A stretch of DNA of 64,000 bases from Salminus brasiliensis. Lineage: Eukaryota; Chordata; Actinopteri; Characiformes; Bryconidae. The notes under the pieces are model-generated. The model ran no database searches and was not told where the DNA came from. It saw only the letters and a program-made list of their open reading frames with translations. Below, in pieces: positions 11,227 to 20,734 of the stretch. The stretch covers positions 10,400,526-10,464,525 of the forward strand of contig NC_132881.1 of assembly GCF_030463535.1 (NCBI RefSeq), given 5' to 3'. The translations under genes were made by a program, and so were the position numbers. Numbering within the stretch: the first letter of the stretch is position 1; each line of letters begins with the position of its first letter.

Positions 11227-11749
11227 CTACCTGACTGGTTTTCTATATCAACACAATATAGCTTCAGGCAAACTCAAAAACATTCTCTTGCATACAAACT
11301 TCACACAGACAGCAAAAACAACTTCCCTGATTAGGAACCTCTGCATTTTCCAGAAACAAATAACATCAACTCTGAAAGCTTGTCTCAATTGCTTAAACCT
11401 ATCATATACATGTACAGAGTACTAGACCTTGTCACGCAGAATGTACACACAAAACTTAGCATCTTTTGTTTACCCTTCAGGTTCCGTTTAAACATCTTTT
11501 AATGGATCAGCAAACATCATTCTGATTCAGAAAAGGCTAAAATCCTACATTTCAAACTGCTTCATCTCACTTTTCACAAATACATGCAGAATCTTCTGCA
11601 GCACAAATATGTTCCAATACCCCAACATCAAACAGAATATTTCTGAAAGTTTGAAATTGCTATTAATTAGGTAAAAAGACTAGAGAAAATCTTGCAAATA
11701 AAAGTACAAAAAGGTAGTAGACAGAGCTATAAAGAAGAGGAAACACTCT

Positions 11750-11839
11750 CGACTCTGGTGGGACTCGAACCCACAAGCTTCGAATTGCTCCAGCTATTTA
11801 TCTAGAAGTCCAATGCGCTATCCATTGCGCCACAGAGCC
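11750..11839 (-). tRNA. tRNA-Arg(TCT) copy 13, slightly altered, with intron
   Basis: All stems pair. A42 is G, giving a tolerated T-G pair in the anticodon stem, and one variable-loop base is changed as in copy 4. Confidence 0.82.
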
Positions 11840-12075
11840 CAGGTAAAGAAACTGGTTCCTTGGCCAACCTTCCTATAAAATAACAGTAGTGCTGCTAATA
11901 TTTGAGGCAAATAATAAATTTACTATGCATATGTAAATCCCAGTGGTCTGATGATTATCTGCAAGTCTAAGCACACACCAAAGCTCTGCATACTGTTAGT
12001 TATAGTCTGACGCCAATAAAAAAAGGGTTGATTTACTCATTGTAGCAGTTACTGATTAAAGATTACCCAAGGAAA

Positions 12076-12149
12076 AGGCACCGCTGGGATTCCAAGCCAG
12101 GATCTCCTGTTTACTAGACAGGCGGTACAACCAACTAAGCCACGGCGCC
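12076..12149 (-). pseudogene. tRNA-Thr(AGT) copy 14, class C, degenerate
   Basis: The last full-length Thr copy, with class C changes. Confidence 0.72.
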
Positions 12150-12672
12150 CTACCTGACTGGTTTTCTATATCAACACAATATAGCTTCAGGCAAACTCAC
12201 AAACATTCTCTTGCATACAAACTTCACACAGACAGCAAAAACAACTTCCCTGATTAGGAACCTCTGCATTTTCCAGAAACAAATAACATCAACTCTGAAA
12301 GCTTGTCTCAATTGCTTAAACCTATCATATACATGTACAGAGTACTAGACCTTGTCACGCAGAATGTACACACAAAACTTAGCATCTTTTGTTTACCCTT
12401 CAGGTTCCGTTTAAACATCTTTTAATGGATCAGCAAACATCATTCTGATTCAGAAAAGGCTAAAATCCTACATTTCAAACTGCTTCATCTCACTTTTCAC
12501 AAATACATGCAGAATCTTCTGCAGCACAAATATGTTCCAATACCCCAATATCAAACAGAATATTTCTGAAAGTTTGAAATTGCTATTAATTAGGTAAAAA
12601 GACTAGAGAAAATCTTGCAAATAAAAGTACAAAAAGGTAGTAGACAGAGCTATAAAGAAGAGGAAACACTCT

Positions 12673-12691
12673 CGACTCTGGTGGGACCCAA
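12673..12691 (-). pseudogene. tRNA-Arg copy 14, remnant after a 99-bp deletion
   Basis: Only the 3' acceptor strand and one side of the T-stem remain (CGACTCTGGTGGGAC on the plus strand). The sequence then jumps to CCAACCTTCC, which normally lies 114 bp from the gene's start, so 99 bp are missing. This also explains the shortened 824-bp interval to the next Thr fragment. Confidence 0.85.
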
Positions 12692-12899
12692 CCTTCCTAT
12701 AAAATAACAGTAGTGCTGCTAATATTTGAGGCAAATAATAAATTTACTATGCATATGTAAATCCCAGTGGTCTGATGATTATCTGCAAGTCAAAGCACAC
12801 ACCAAAGCTCTGCATACTGTTAGTCATAGTCTGACACCAATAAAAAAAGGGTTGATTTACTCATTGTAGCAGTTACTGATTAAAGATTACCCAAGGAAA

Positions 12900-12950
12900 A
12901 GGCACCGCTGGGATTCCAAGCCAGGATCTCCTGTTTACTAGACAGGCGCT
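12900..12950 (-). pseudogene. tRNA-Thr copy 15, truncated at the array end
   Basis: The 3' half and anticodon arm of a class C Thr gene stop at the start of the D-arm, where unrelated sequence begins. This is the right-hand boundary of the tRNA array. Confidence 0.85.
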
Positions 12951-13277
12951 TGTTGTGTTGACTTGTCGTTCAGAGTCAGACATTAACCACACACGATTAT
13001 GGAACAGAGAGCTTACTATTTTGTTTATTCTTCCCCTCCTTTCCTCTTTTCTTTCTCTTACCTCAAACAGTCCACTAGTGCCCCCCAGTGTCCTAAATCC
13101 GTAACAACGAATTTGTTTAATATATGCATTAAACACATTGCATATGGACACAACAAAGTTACAGCAGCTTCAAGAAAAATGACATTCACTGGCCTGATGG
13201 TGGCGTTACAACAAAGCATTAAGCGTTTTTATTCAATAGCATCTGGTCTGTAGCATCTGTGTCCTACACACACTTTT

Positions 13278-13308
<31 letters not shown>

Positions 13309-14040
13309 AATTTCTTGATCCTTTCTACTTTAAGAATTTTTTTGCCAATCCTCACACATCTGGTAGCAAAATACCTTCAATATTTATAATTAATAATAAT
13401 TATAAGGAATAACTTGTACCTTTTGAACACTTTGACTTTGAACAAGCCCATTTTAACAAAATGTTCAGCACATTATTTTGAGGGGGTATGTCAAGTTTGG
13501 TGGACATTTGTCACAAGAAAGCGAGGCCAATAGTACATAACTCTTAGAAACCATTCATCCAGTCAACCTACAATTTTACATGCTGCATCTTTAGCCTGTT
13601 CTATAATAGTCTGACCAGAGGACTTGATATGTCAATTATTGTGGTTGGTATTAGCCAATCACATTCAAGCATACATTTGACATGCTAAACATTCACCAAT
13701 CAGGGTGCAACTTAAGGGGATTTATCAATGTAGGCATATTCTATTAACCAGTGAAGTTGCCAGAAATGCCTTACAATAATGCTGTCATATGCTGTTTCCT
13801 ATATGTTACATTTACAGATCACACCATATATAATCGATACCAATACATAAACTTATTGATCGATACACAGTACCGATCCGATACCATTGTTAAATAAATC
13901 AACTGTATACCTCACCATGTGGGAGAGATTTAAAGCATCAGGATTGATGTAAACATTATCTCACTAACTTTGTAAAATAGTTATAAATGTATTAAATTGC
14001 TATTTATTTGTCACTAAAATAAGAAACAATTGTGCAGGAC
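12951..14040. other. Intergenic stretch without recognised genes
   Basis: Unrelated to the tRNA array. It contains a T14 run followed directly by a G20 run (13274-13307), AT-rich sequence, and near 13835-13890 a cluster of imperfect TATCGAT-like words. Short open frames on both strands overlap each other and show no protein-like composition. Nothing else was recognised. Confidence 0.5.
13274..13307. repeat. Homopolymer pair T14-G20
   Basis: Fourteen T followed directly by twenty G. This may be a real low-complexity tract or an assembly error, since its length is hard to sequence. Confidence 0.95.
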
Positions 14041-15694
14041 CTTGGCACAGCATTCACCTTACAATGTATTCATTTATTTATAAGTATTTATAGGACACAG
14101 TCACACATGCCAGATTTAGTTCTTTTCAAAGGATACAAAAGTCTTCATATGAGATATGACTATTAACAGAATGTTTTTTTTAGTTGAAAATGCAATAATT
14201 TTGATGATTGGTTATGTGTATTGATTTGTAATTATCATTATCATTGGGCCTGTTGTGCTGGTTCTTTAGGTCTCATTGGGCCTGTTGTGGTTGGAACTTT
14301 AAGCCACTTGCCTATTGTCTATTTTCTATATTGGCACAAAAAAATCCTAAAACTTAGGCCTACTTGAAGCCATAGCTGACACTCGTGTGACTCCAGTGTT
14401 GTGACTGCTTTTTTTTCATGGTAATTCCTACTCCATCCACTATGTGACAGTATATTGGAAGTAGGCCAGGTTACAAGCCAAAAGGGAGGGAACTATGAAG
14501 CAGCAAGGTGGTTTAGATGTGGCTCACTTCAGGCCTCACTGTAATGAAGATCCTTACTGGTGGAACTACAGGTTCTAACACTCACTGTAAGTTTGCTGTC
14601 ATTTAATTCTTTCTATATTTAGTCAAGGTTTGTGTATGTGTTATTCATGAGGTTTTGTGCTGTTCTGCTTTTGCAGAAAGCTTCACTTTTGTCTTGTTTT
14701 CTGTTTGTTTGTTTCTCTATTTGCAGTCCTTACAACTAACTTGCTCTTCTTATGGACATTGGGATAAACTTTACACACAGAAGACAAATGTATCACTCCT
14801 GAATTGACTCTCAGCAACTCAAACCAGGGATTTCCATGGTTTAGACTTTCCTTTCACAAGGAAACACCCAGGATTATAAACTGTTATCAGAAAGAAGGAT
14901 GTCTGGAATACAAACCACTTTGTGAGAGCTTGGCACAGCATTCACCTTACAATGTGTTCATTTATTTATAAGTATTTATAGAAGACAGTCACACATGCCA
15001 GATTTAGTTCTTTTCAAAGGATACAAAAGTCTTCATATGAGATATGACTATTAACAGAATGTTTTTTTAGTTGAAAATGCAATAATTTTGATGATTGGTT
15101 ATGTGTATTGATTTGTAATGATCATTATCATTGGGCCTGTTGTGCTGGTTCTTTAGGTATCATTGGGCCTGTTGTGGTTGAAACTTTAAGCCACTTGCCT
15201 ATTGTCTATTTTCTATATTGGCATAAAAAAAAAATCCTAAAACTTAGGCCTACTTGAAGCCATAGCTGACACTCGTTTGACTCCAGTGTTGTGACCTTTT
15301 TTCATGGTAATTCCTACTCCATCCACTATGTGGCAGTATATTGGAAGTAGGCCAGGTTACAAGCCAAAAGGGAGGGAACTATGAAGCAGCAAGGTGGTTT
15401 AGATGTGGCTTCATGAGGTTTTGTTCTGTTGTGCTTTTGCAGAAAGCTTCACTTTTGTCTTGTTTTCTGTTTGTTTGGTTCTCTATTTGCAGTCCTTACA
15501 ACTAACTTGCTCTTCTTATGGACACTGGGATAAACTTTACACACAGAAGACAAATGTATCACTCCTGAATTGACTCTCAGCAACTCAAACCAGGGATTTC
15601 CATGGTTTAGACTTTCCTTTCACAAGGAAACACCCAGGATTATAAACTGTTATCAGAAAGAAGGATGTCTGAAATACAAACCACTTTGTGAGAG
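14041..15694. repeat. Imperfect tandem duplication, copies of 888 and 766 bp
   Basis: Copy 1 spans 14041-14928 and copy 2 spans 14929-15694; both begin CTTGGCACAGCATTCACC and end TTTGTGAGAG. Copy 2 lacks about 120 bp present in copy 1 (about 14524-14644). Each copy holds a strong 3' splice-site look-alike (TTTCTCTATTTGCAG, ending at 14726 and 15492). Copy 2 is followed by a donor look-alike, CAA|GTAAGT at 15737. The intervening roughly 244 nt has stops in the 5' part and was not recognised as any protein. Confidence 0.85.
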
Positions 15695-16756
15695 CTTTCC
15701 AACTCCTATGTTTTGGATTGGTTCTATGGACTTCAAGTAAGTACCGTTAATAAGAGGGTGAGTACAGACAAAATTTTACCTACCTTCAAGCACTAGTGAG
15801 CAGTCCACAAGAAATCTGCAGGCTCTCTTAAGTACTTGTTTTGTAAATTGTGATCTGGCTATTCTAAGGGTAGTAGTATATTTCAGATGTCTCTCTACAC
15901 TACAGCTGATTTTGGATTTATATGCTTTATGGATGTTTAACTGGAACTATATTACATTAAAAATGGTTAAAATAGGCAGTGTCACAGTAGTGATTTATTC
16001 ATTATGAAAATGCGCTACATGCATGTTTAGAACCTCTAAAGTGCAAAAAAAAAATCTGTTTGTTGAAGAAGTTAAGGTTTGTCATTGATTTTAATTTCTT
16101 CTCTGTTCTTCAGTAGGTTTGTTTGTCTTTAAGTAACACCAGCAGCTCTTTATCTCTGAGAGTTTTTGATTTCCGCACATTTTGTCTTTTAGCATCAACA
16201 GCACCTGTTGCAGGAATTCTGGCTATTCTGATTAAATATCCTTGTCCGAATGGAAAGACTGGAAATGTTGAGGAAATATAATGAGTGTAGTTTCTCTGTT
16301 CTCCATCGTTTTTTTTAAGTCATGTTTGAGGTTTTAAGGGATTTGTTTGTGAGTGAGAGGAGGGGCAAAGCGAATATCTAATGATCCAATATCAAACTAA
16401 GTTGACTGAGCTTTCCAAACTCAAGGTTCTCAAACTCAAATGTGCTTGGATTTTAAGTGACTGTGTTTTTTAGCTCATTAGTAAGACAGCCCGATTAATT
16501 TCTGTGAAGTTTCATTTACTAGTGTTTGCAAATGCAGCTTCTCCTAGTCTGAGAAATATGTGGAAATAGTACCACCAGTTAAAGTGATGAAATTGGGTAT
16601 GATGTCCGGTCCTCTATCACAGAGAAAGGCTTCTCCTCTGCTTCCTGGAATCTGTTGTGCTCTCCGGAAACATTGAGAAGGTGCTACACCAAGACCTTAC
16701 CCAGTCACACCAGTCAGGTAAGTGATGGTTTACTTTATTCAAATCTTTATTCAGTC
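15695..16756. other. Intergenic stretch, no gene recognised
   Basis: AT-rich, no convincing open frame. The last part (about 16616-16740) is paralogous to 20405-20480: both contain GAGAAAGGCT, a related stretch and then TCAG|GTAAGTGAT followed by a TTTACT-ATTCAAA-like stretch. Each copy lies close to an L2 relic. Confidence 0.5.
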
Positions 16757-18565
16757 AAATGATTTTTAGTTGCTGGACCAGGGATAATGGAAAAATCAGC
16801 TGATCTAACATTAAGTCTAAATAAAAATAGTTTATTTCTAGTGTCTTTTGGACCTAAAAGGAGAAGTTTTGTTTTGTTACTGTTAAGAAGAAAGAAGTTA
16901 TGTGACATCCAGAGTTTTATATCCTTTACACAGTCCTCCATTTTCTTTAATCTAAATGTATCAACATGTTGGGCTGATATATAGAGCTGTGTGTCATCTG
17001 CAATGGCAATGGAAATTATAACTGCCCAGTGGTAACATGTATAATGTAAATAATAGCAGTCCTAAAATAGAGTATTGTGGAACTCCATATCTTATTTGTG
17101 TAATTTGAGGATAAATCTTTTATCTTTATAAATGTGATGGTGTTCAGTTAGATATGATTTGAACCACGGTAGGGCTGTTCCTGTGATTCCAACCATTTTC
17201 TCTAATCTTTCTAGTAGAATAGTGTGACGTATTGTATCAAAGGCTGCACTGCGGTCTAGTAGGGCTAATAAAGAATACGTAGCCTTGATCAGAGGCAAGA
17301 AAGAGATCTTTGTAATCTTCACTAGGGCTGTCTCTGTGCTATGATGGGGTCTGAATCCAGATAGGAATTTCTTATTCATGGATGGACTAGGAGATTTGGT
17401 TTCTTAATGAAAGGTTTCATGACTGCTAATTTAAGGGTTTTGGGTACATACCCTAAGCTAAGGGATGAATTTACTATTGTTAAAAGAGGTCTGATTATAA
17501 TTGGGAGTATTTCGTATAGTATTTTAGAGGGAATTGGGTCAAGTGTACAGGTTGTGCAATTTGCTGAGGAAATCTTTTTTTAGTTCTGGCTGTGGAAGTG
17601 GGTAGAAGGCTTCCAGCCTTTATTCTACAACCAAGTTATGTTCTAAAGCAGCTGTACCAGGCAATTTTGATTTAAGGTCAAATTTTTGATTTAATAAGGA
17701 GTGTTGGATTTGTTGTTTAATGTTTTCTATTTTATTATTAAAATAGTCCATAAAAACATTACTGGTTAAAGAAGCTGGAATCTTGGGACACTTGGGTCAT
17801 CCGCCATTTTTGCTCTAGTTTCTGCGCTGTTTGTTTTAAGGTACGAGTTTGATCACTGTACCACTGTGCGGGCGGAGCCACCTTGTCTAAGGTTAATTGA
17901 AGGGTATTTTAAAGGCCGTTTGTTAATCTATCTAGCTATGTTTAATCTAACGGAGTGTAAGCTAAGGTCGGTAGGTCTGGAAGGTTTTCAGTAAACTGTA
18001 CAGTGGTCATTGGGTTATTGCATGCTTTAAAAAGTGGCAAGGGGCCAAATTAACATTTTGCCTAAGATGTAGCTCATAGGAGATTAGATAATGGTCTGAT
18101 GTTACTAAGCTTAATGCTAACACCCAGGGTCAGGACTAAATCTAGGGTATGATTACAGTAATGTGTGGGTCCAGTTACAGTTATCTAATATCGATGCAAG
18201 GGCATTTGTTAATGGATCGTCTGCTTTTTCAAAATGAATATTAAAGTCTCCTACTATTATAACTTTGTTGTTGCACACTGCCAAGTCTGCAGCAAAATCA
18301 CTCAATTCTTTTAAAAATTCAGAGTGTGGTGCTGAAGGCCTACAAATAATAGTGTGAATCCATTTTTATTTGTGGCTGGATTTGATATATTAACGTAGAG
18401 AATCTCAAACAAAGTGAATTTGATAGTGTTTTTGAGTATCAAGCGTTTTCTGGTAGATTATGCATGCTCCACCTCCTCTGCCTGATAATCTAGGGCTATG
18501 TACATATTTATAACCTGCGGGGGTGGCTTCATTTAGTGCTAAATATTGATCAGGTCTAATACAGG
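16757..18565 (-). mobile_element. L2-clade LINE relic (endonuclease and reverse transcriptase), minus strand
   Basis: Read on the minus strand, an APE-type endonuclease start occurs near 18450-18560 (ALNEATPAGYKY, then GRGGG). The core VGDFNIH lies near 18220-18320 in a clean open frame. A linker follows, then reverse-transcriptase blocks at 17100-17380 (SGFRPHHSTETALVK, SAAFDTI, LLERLEKMVGI, WFKSYL). The catalytic block near 16990-17005 reads IADD instead of YADD. Frameshifts, stops and a missing 3' end show it is dead. These motifs, in this order, are those of the Jockey/CR1-L2 group of non-LTR retrotransposons common in fish. Clade is assigned by recognition, not by alignment. Confidence 0.85.
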
Positions 18566-18584
18566 TTTTCCGACATCTGTAGTA

Positions 18585-19165
18585 GAGATGTATTCATTCT
18601 CCATCTACCTCTTCTAAGCCTGTCTGAATGTATATTCACACAAAGCTAAACAGGTGCATGGTCCGACAGGGAAATAGCGTTGATAGTGCTATCAGTGATA
18701 TTATTGGTTAGACTCTGGGAGATTAAAATCAAGGTTAAGTCTTGGGTAGGAATTATGGCAGTGGTAGTAAAATGTGCATTCCTGGTTTCTAGGATTGAAT
18801 CAGGTCATTGTCCACCATCAGCATGTGAATGGCAGCTCTATCCTTCGGCGTTGAGGTACCTGATTATTTACTTTTATCTAATATCCCATTTAAGACCTAA
18901 TTGAAGTCTCCTGCCAAAAGCATTTGTCCTTGGGCATTTCCCAATTTATTAACTCCATGAAAGAAAGATGGGTCCTCCATGTTAGGAGCATAGATATTAC
19001 ACAGTGTTATTTACCCCCAACCCCCCCCCCCCCCCCCCAATTTATATTGGCTTCTATATAAATAACTCTACCATTACTATCCTTATACTCTCTCAGCAAA
19101 GTTCAACCTCCTATGGACCAAAATAAGAACTCCATAAGAACCATTAATATTCCAGGAACATTAAC
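18585..19165 (-). mobile_element. L1-clade LINE ORF2 5' fragment (endonuclease), minus strand
   Basis: The minus strand shows pieces of an L1 ORF2 endonuclease in order: SWNING near 19150, GRVIYIE near 19050, NIYAPN...DPSFFHG and LLAGDFN at about 18900-18990, AAIHMLMV...NDLI near 18810, a SDHAP-type block near 18655-18670 (out of frame) and RWRMN near 18595. Frameshifts, stops, an internal deletion after SWNING and an 18-nt C run (19021-19038) interrupt it. It abuts the 5' end of the L2 relic. The motif set is distinct from the L2 endonuclease beside it. Confidence 0.78.
19021..19038. repeat. Homopolymer C18
   Basis: A run of eighteen C inside the L1 fragment, preceded by ACCCCCAA. The length may be unreliable. 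Confidence 0.95.
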
Positions 19166-20734
19166 ATTAGCACTATTTGCCATTCATATGATAAGATAAC
19201 AAAACTGAAATAAAAGATTGGCATAGCAATCGTTCCATGCCATCTGACCCTCCTAATTTCAAAATATAGGCTACTGCTTTTGTACCAGTGAACATTATTA
19301 GGATACCTGTAATTCTAAATAGAACCAGCATAGCCAAACAGGCCAACAAAAATCTTTTCTCCACAGCAGAAGAGAGAACATGAACAGAAAAATGTCTCCA
19401 GTAGCCAGCTGAGGATTCTCTTCTTGTTAAATTCATGTCCACAAAACTAACAACAAAGAGAAAAAAGGAAGAAAAAAAAGAAGAGAACTTAACTTAGGTC
19501 AGTGGAATGTCAGAGACGTATACTAGGTTATAGCCTAAACAGCTACACAAAGCTATCCAGACCAATCATACCTCTCAGTCTCCTTGTGCTAGTGGATGTT
19601 TTATAGTTTATTCTCCATCAGTAACTTGCTTCTTGATGAACTTGACAGCTTCTGTTGTGATGTCAAACTTTGTTTCTCCTCTTCCACGCAAACTGGAGCG
19701 CTGCAGGAAAGACTAAAGGAAACCTCACTTTCTTGTCACGCAGCAGCTGTTTCGCCAATCAGAACGTTTTCCTCCTCTCAACCAGCTTCTTCAACATGTA
19801 TGGAAACAAGGAAATGTTGCTTCCACTCCACACTACACCTCCTTTCTCCCTCACAGCTTTTAAGACATTATCTCACTAACTAACTTCTGTTTACTTTCGA
19901 GGAATATGGTGGCCATGGAGAGGCACTGGGAGCATCAGCATGACCAGGGCCAGCCCAAGACTTTATGGGGCCCTAAGCAGATTTTCATTTGGGGCCCCCA
20001 TACCACTACCTTAGCACCAGATGCTTCATCATTCCGTATGCTGCACTGTGTGTATTGTACCCATTAGCATTATTTGTAATTAGCTTACATCGTACACAAA
20101 AATGTTCTAATTAATTTTTACTTTTAAATACAGAGTGATGTATACATGTTCAGTATCATTAGCAGACAAGACACTGCATTTACAGTAAACAAGTTAATGA
20201 GATTTTTCTTAATTTTTTCTTCAACAGATGTAGAAAAGTGTGAGAAAGGCACCCATTATTAATATCGGGCCCAAAGAGTAATGCTGCGGTACCTGTGGCC
20301 TGGAAGACCTCTAGTACACTAAATTCCAGACACCGTTTGGAAGAAAACAGACAACAGGATCGAGGAAGCAAGCCATTCAGCTGACTCTTCGTGCAGGTTT
20401 GACATTCTGTCCTCTACCACCGAGAAAGGCTACACCTGTGCTGCCTGAGATCTGTCAGGTAAGTGATTATTTACTATATTCAAACCATTTGTTCTTCCCT
20501 TTCTCTGCTTGTATTAAAAAAGTAATATTAGTATCACTTGCTCACATTTAAACAAACCATGCAGTATCGAGCATATATTGAGAACAGAAAATTGGTTTTA
20601 ACAGTCTTGGGGGGAAAAAAGGAAACTTACATATCAATTCTTACCAGTACCAGTAACTTCCACAAATAAATTTAAATTTAGACTGTTAAATATACAACCT
20701 AAGTCAGGTATGCCATGCAGATTCTCAACCCCAG
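19166..20734. other. Intergenic stretch, no gene recognised
   Basis: The part next to 19165 may be L1 inter-ORF or ORF1 remnant, since an 89-codon minus-strand frame (19173-19442) ends where ORF2 begins, but I do not recognise its protein. Around 19950-20000 there is a GGGGCCCC-containing stretch. The segment 20405-20480 is paralogous to 16616-16740 and ends in a donor-like CAG|GTAAGT. The rest is AT-rich with short overlapping open frames of no evident meaning. Confidence 0.45.

Larger units (their letters stand above)
1..12950 (-). repeat. Tandem array of 923-bp units, each with tRNA-Thr(AGT) and tRNA-Arg(TCT)
   Basis: Fourteen units, the last shortened, plus a truncated fifteenth Thr fragment. 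Thr genes start at 77, 1000, 1923, 2846 and so on to 12076, always 923 bp apart, and the Arg gene always starts 597 bp after the Thr start. Both genes are on the minus strand, about 523 bp apart within a unit and 236 bp between units. The spacers show no recognisable gene and are nearly identical between units. An AAAA run directly 3' of each Thr gene reads as TTTT, a Pol III terminator, on the transcribed strand. The Arg genes have only TTT nearby, then a TTTTT run about 35 nt downstream. A TATA-like stretch lies about 20-35 bp upstream of each Thr gene. The array enters from the left edge mid-unit, so its true length is unknown. Confidence 0.95.

Noticed and set aside
12873-13253. Overlapping open frames on both strands at the end of the tRNA array
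   Set aside because: The minus frame runs through a truncated tRNA gene and the array border. Both are low in protein-like composition.
19173-19442. 89-codon minus-strand frame upstream of the L1 endonuclease fragment
   Set aside because: The position would fit L1 ORF1 or inter-ORF sequence, but I could not recognise any L1 protein motif, so it is not called as a gene.
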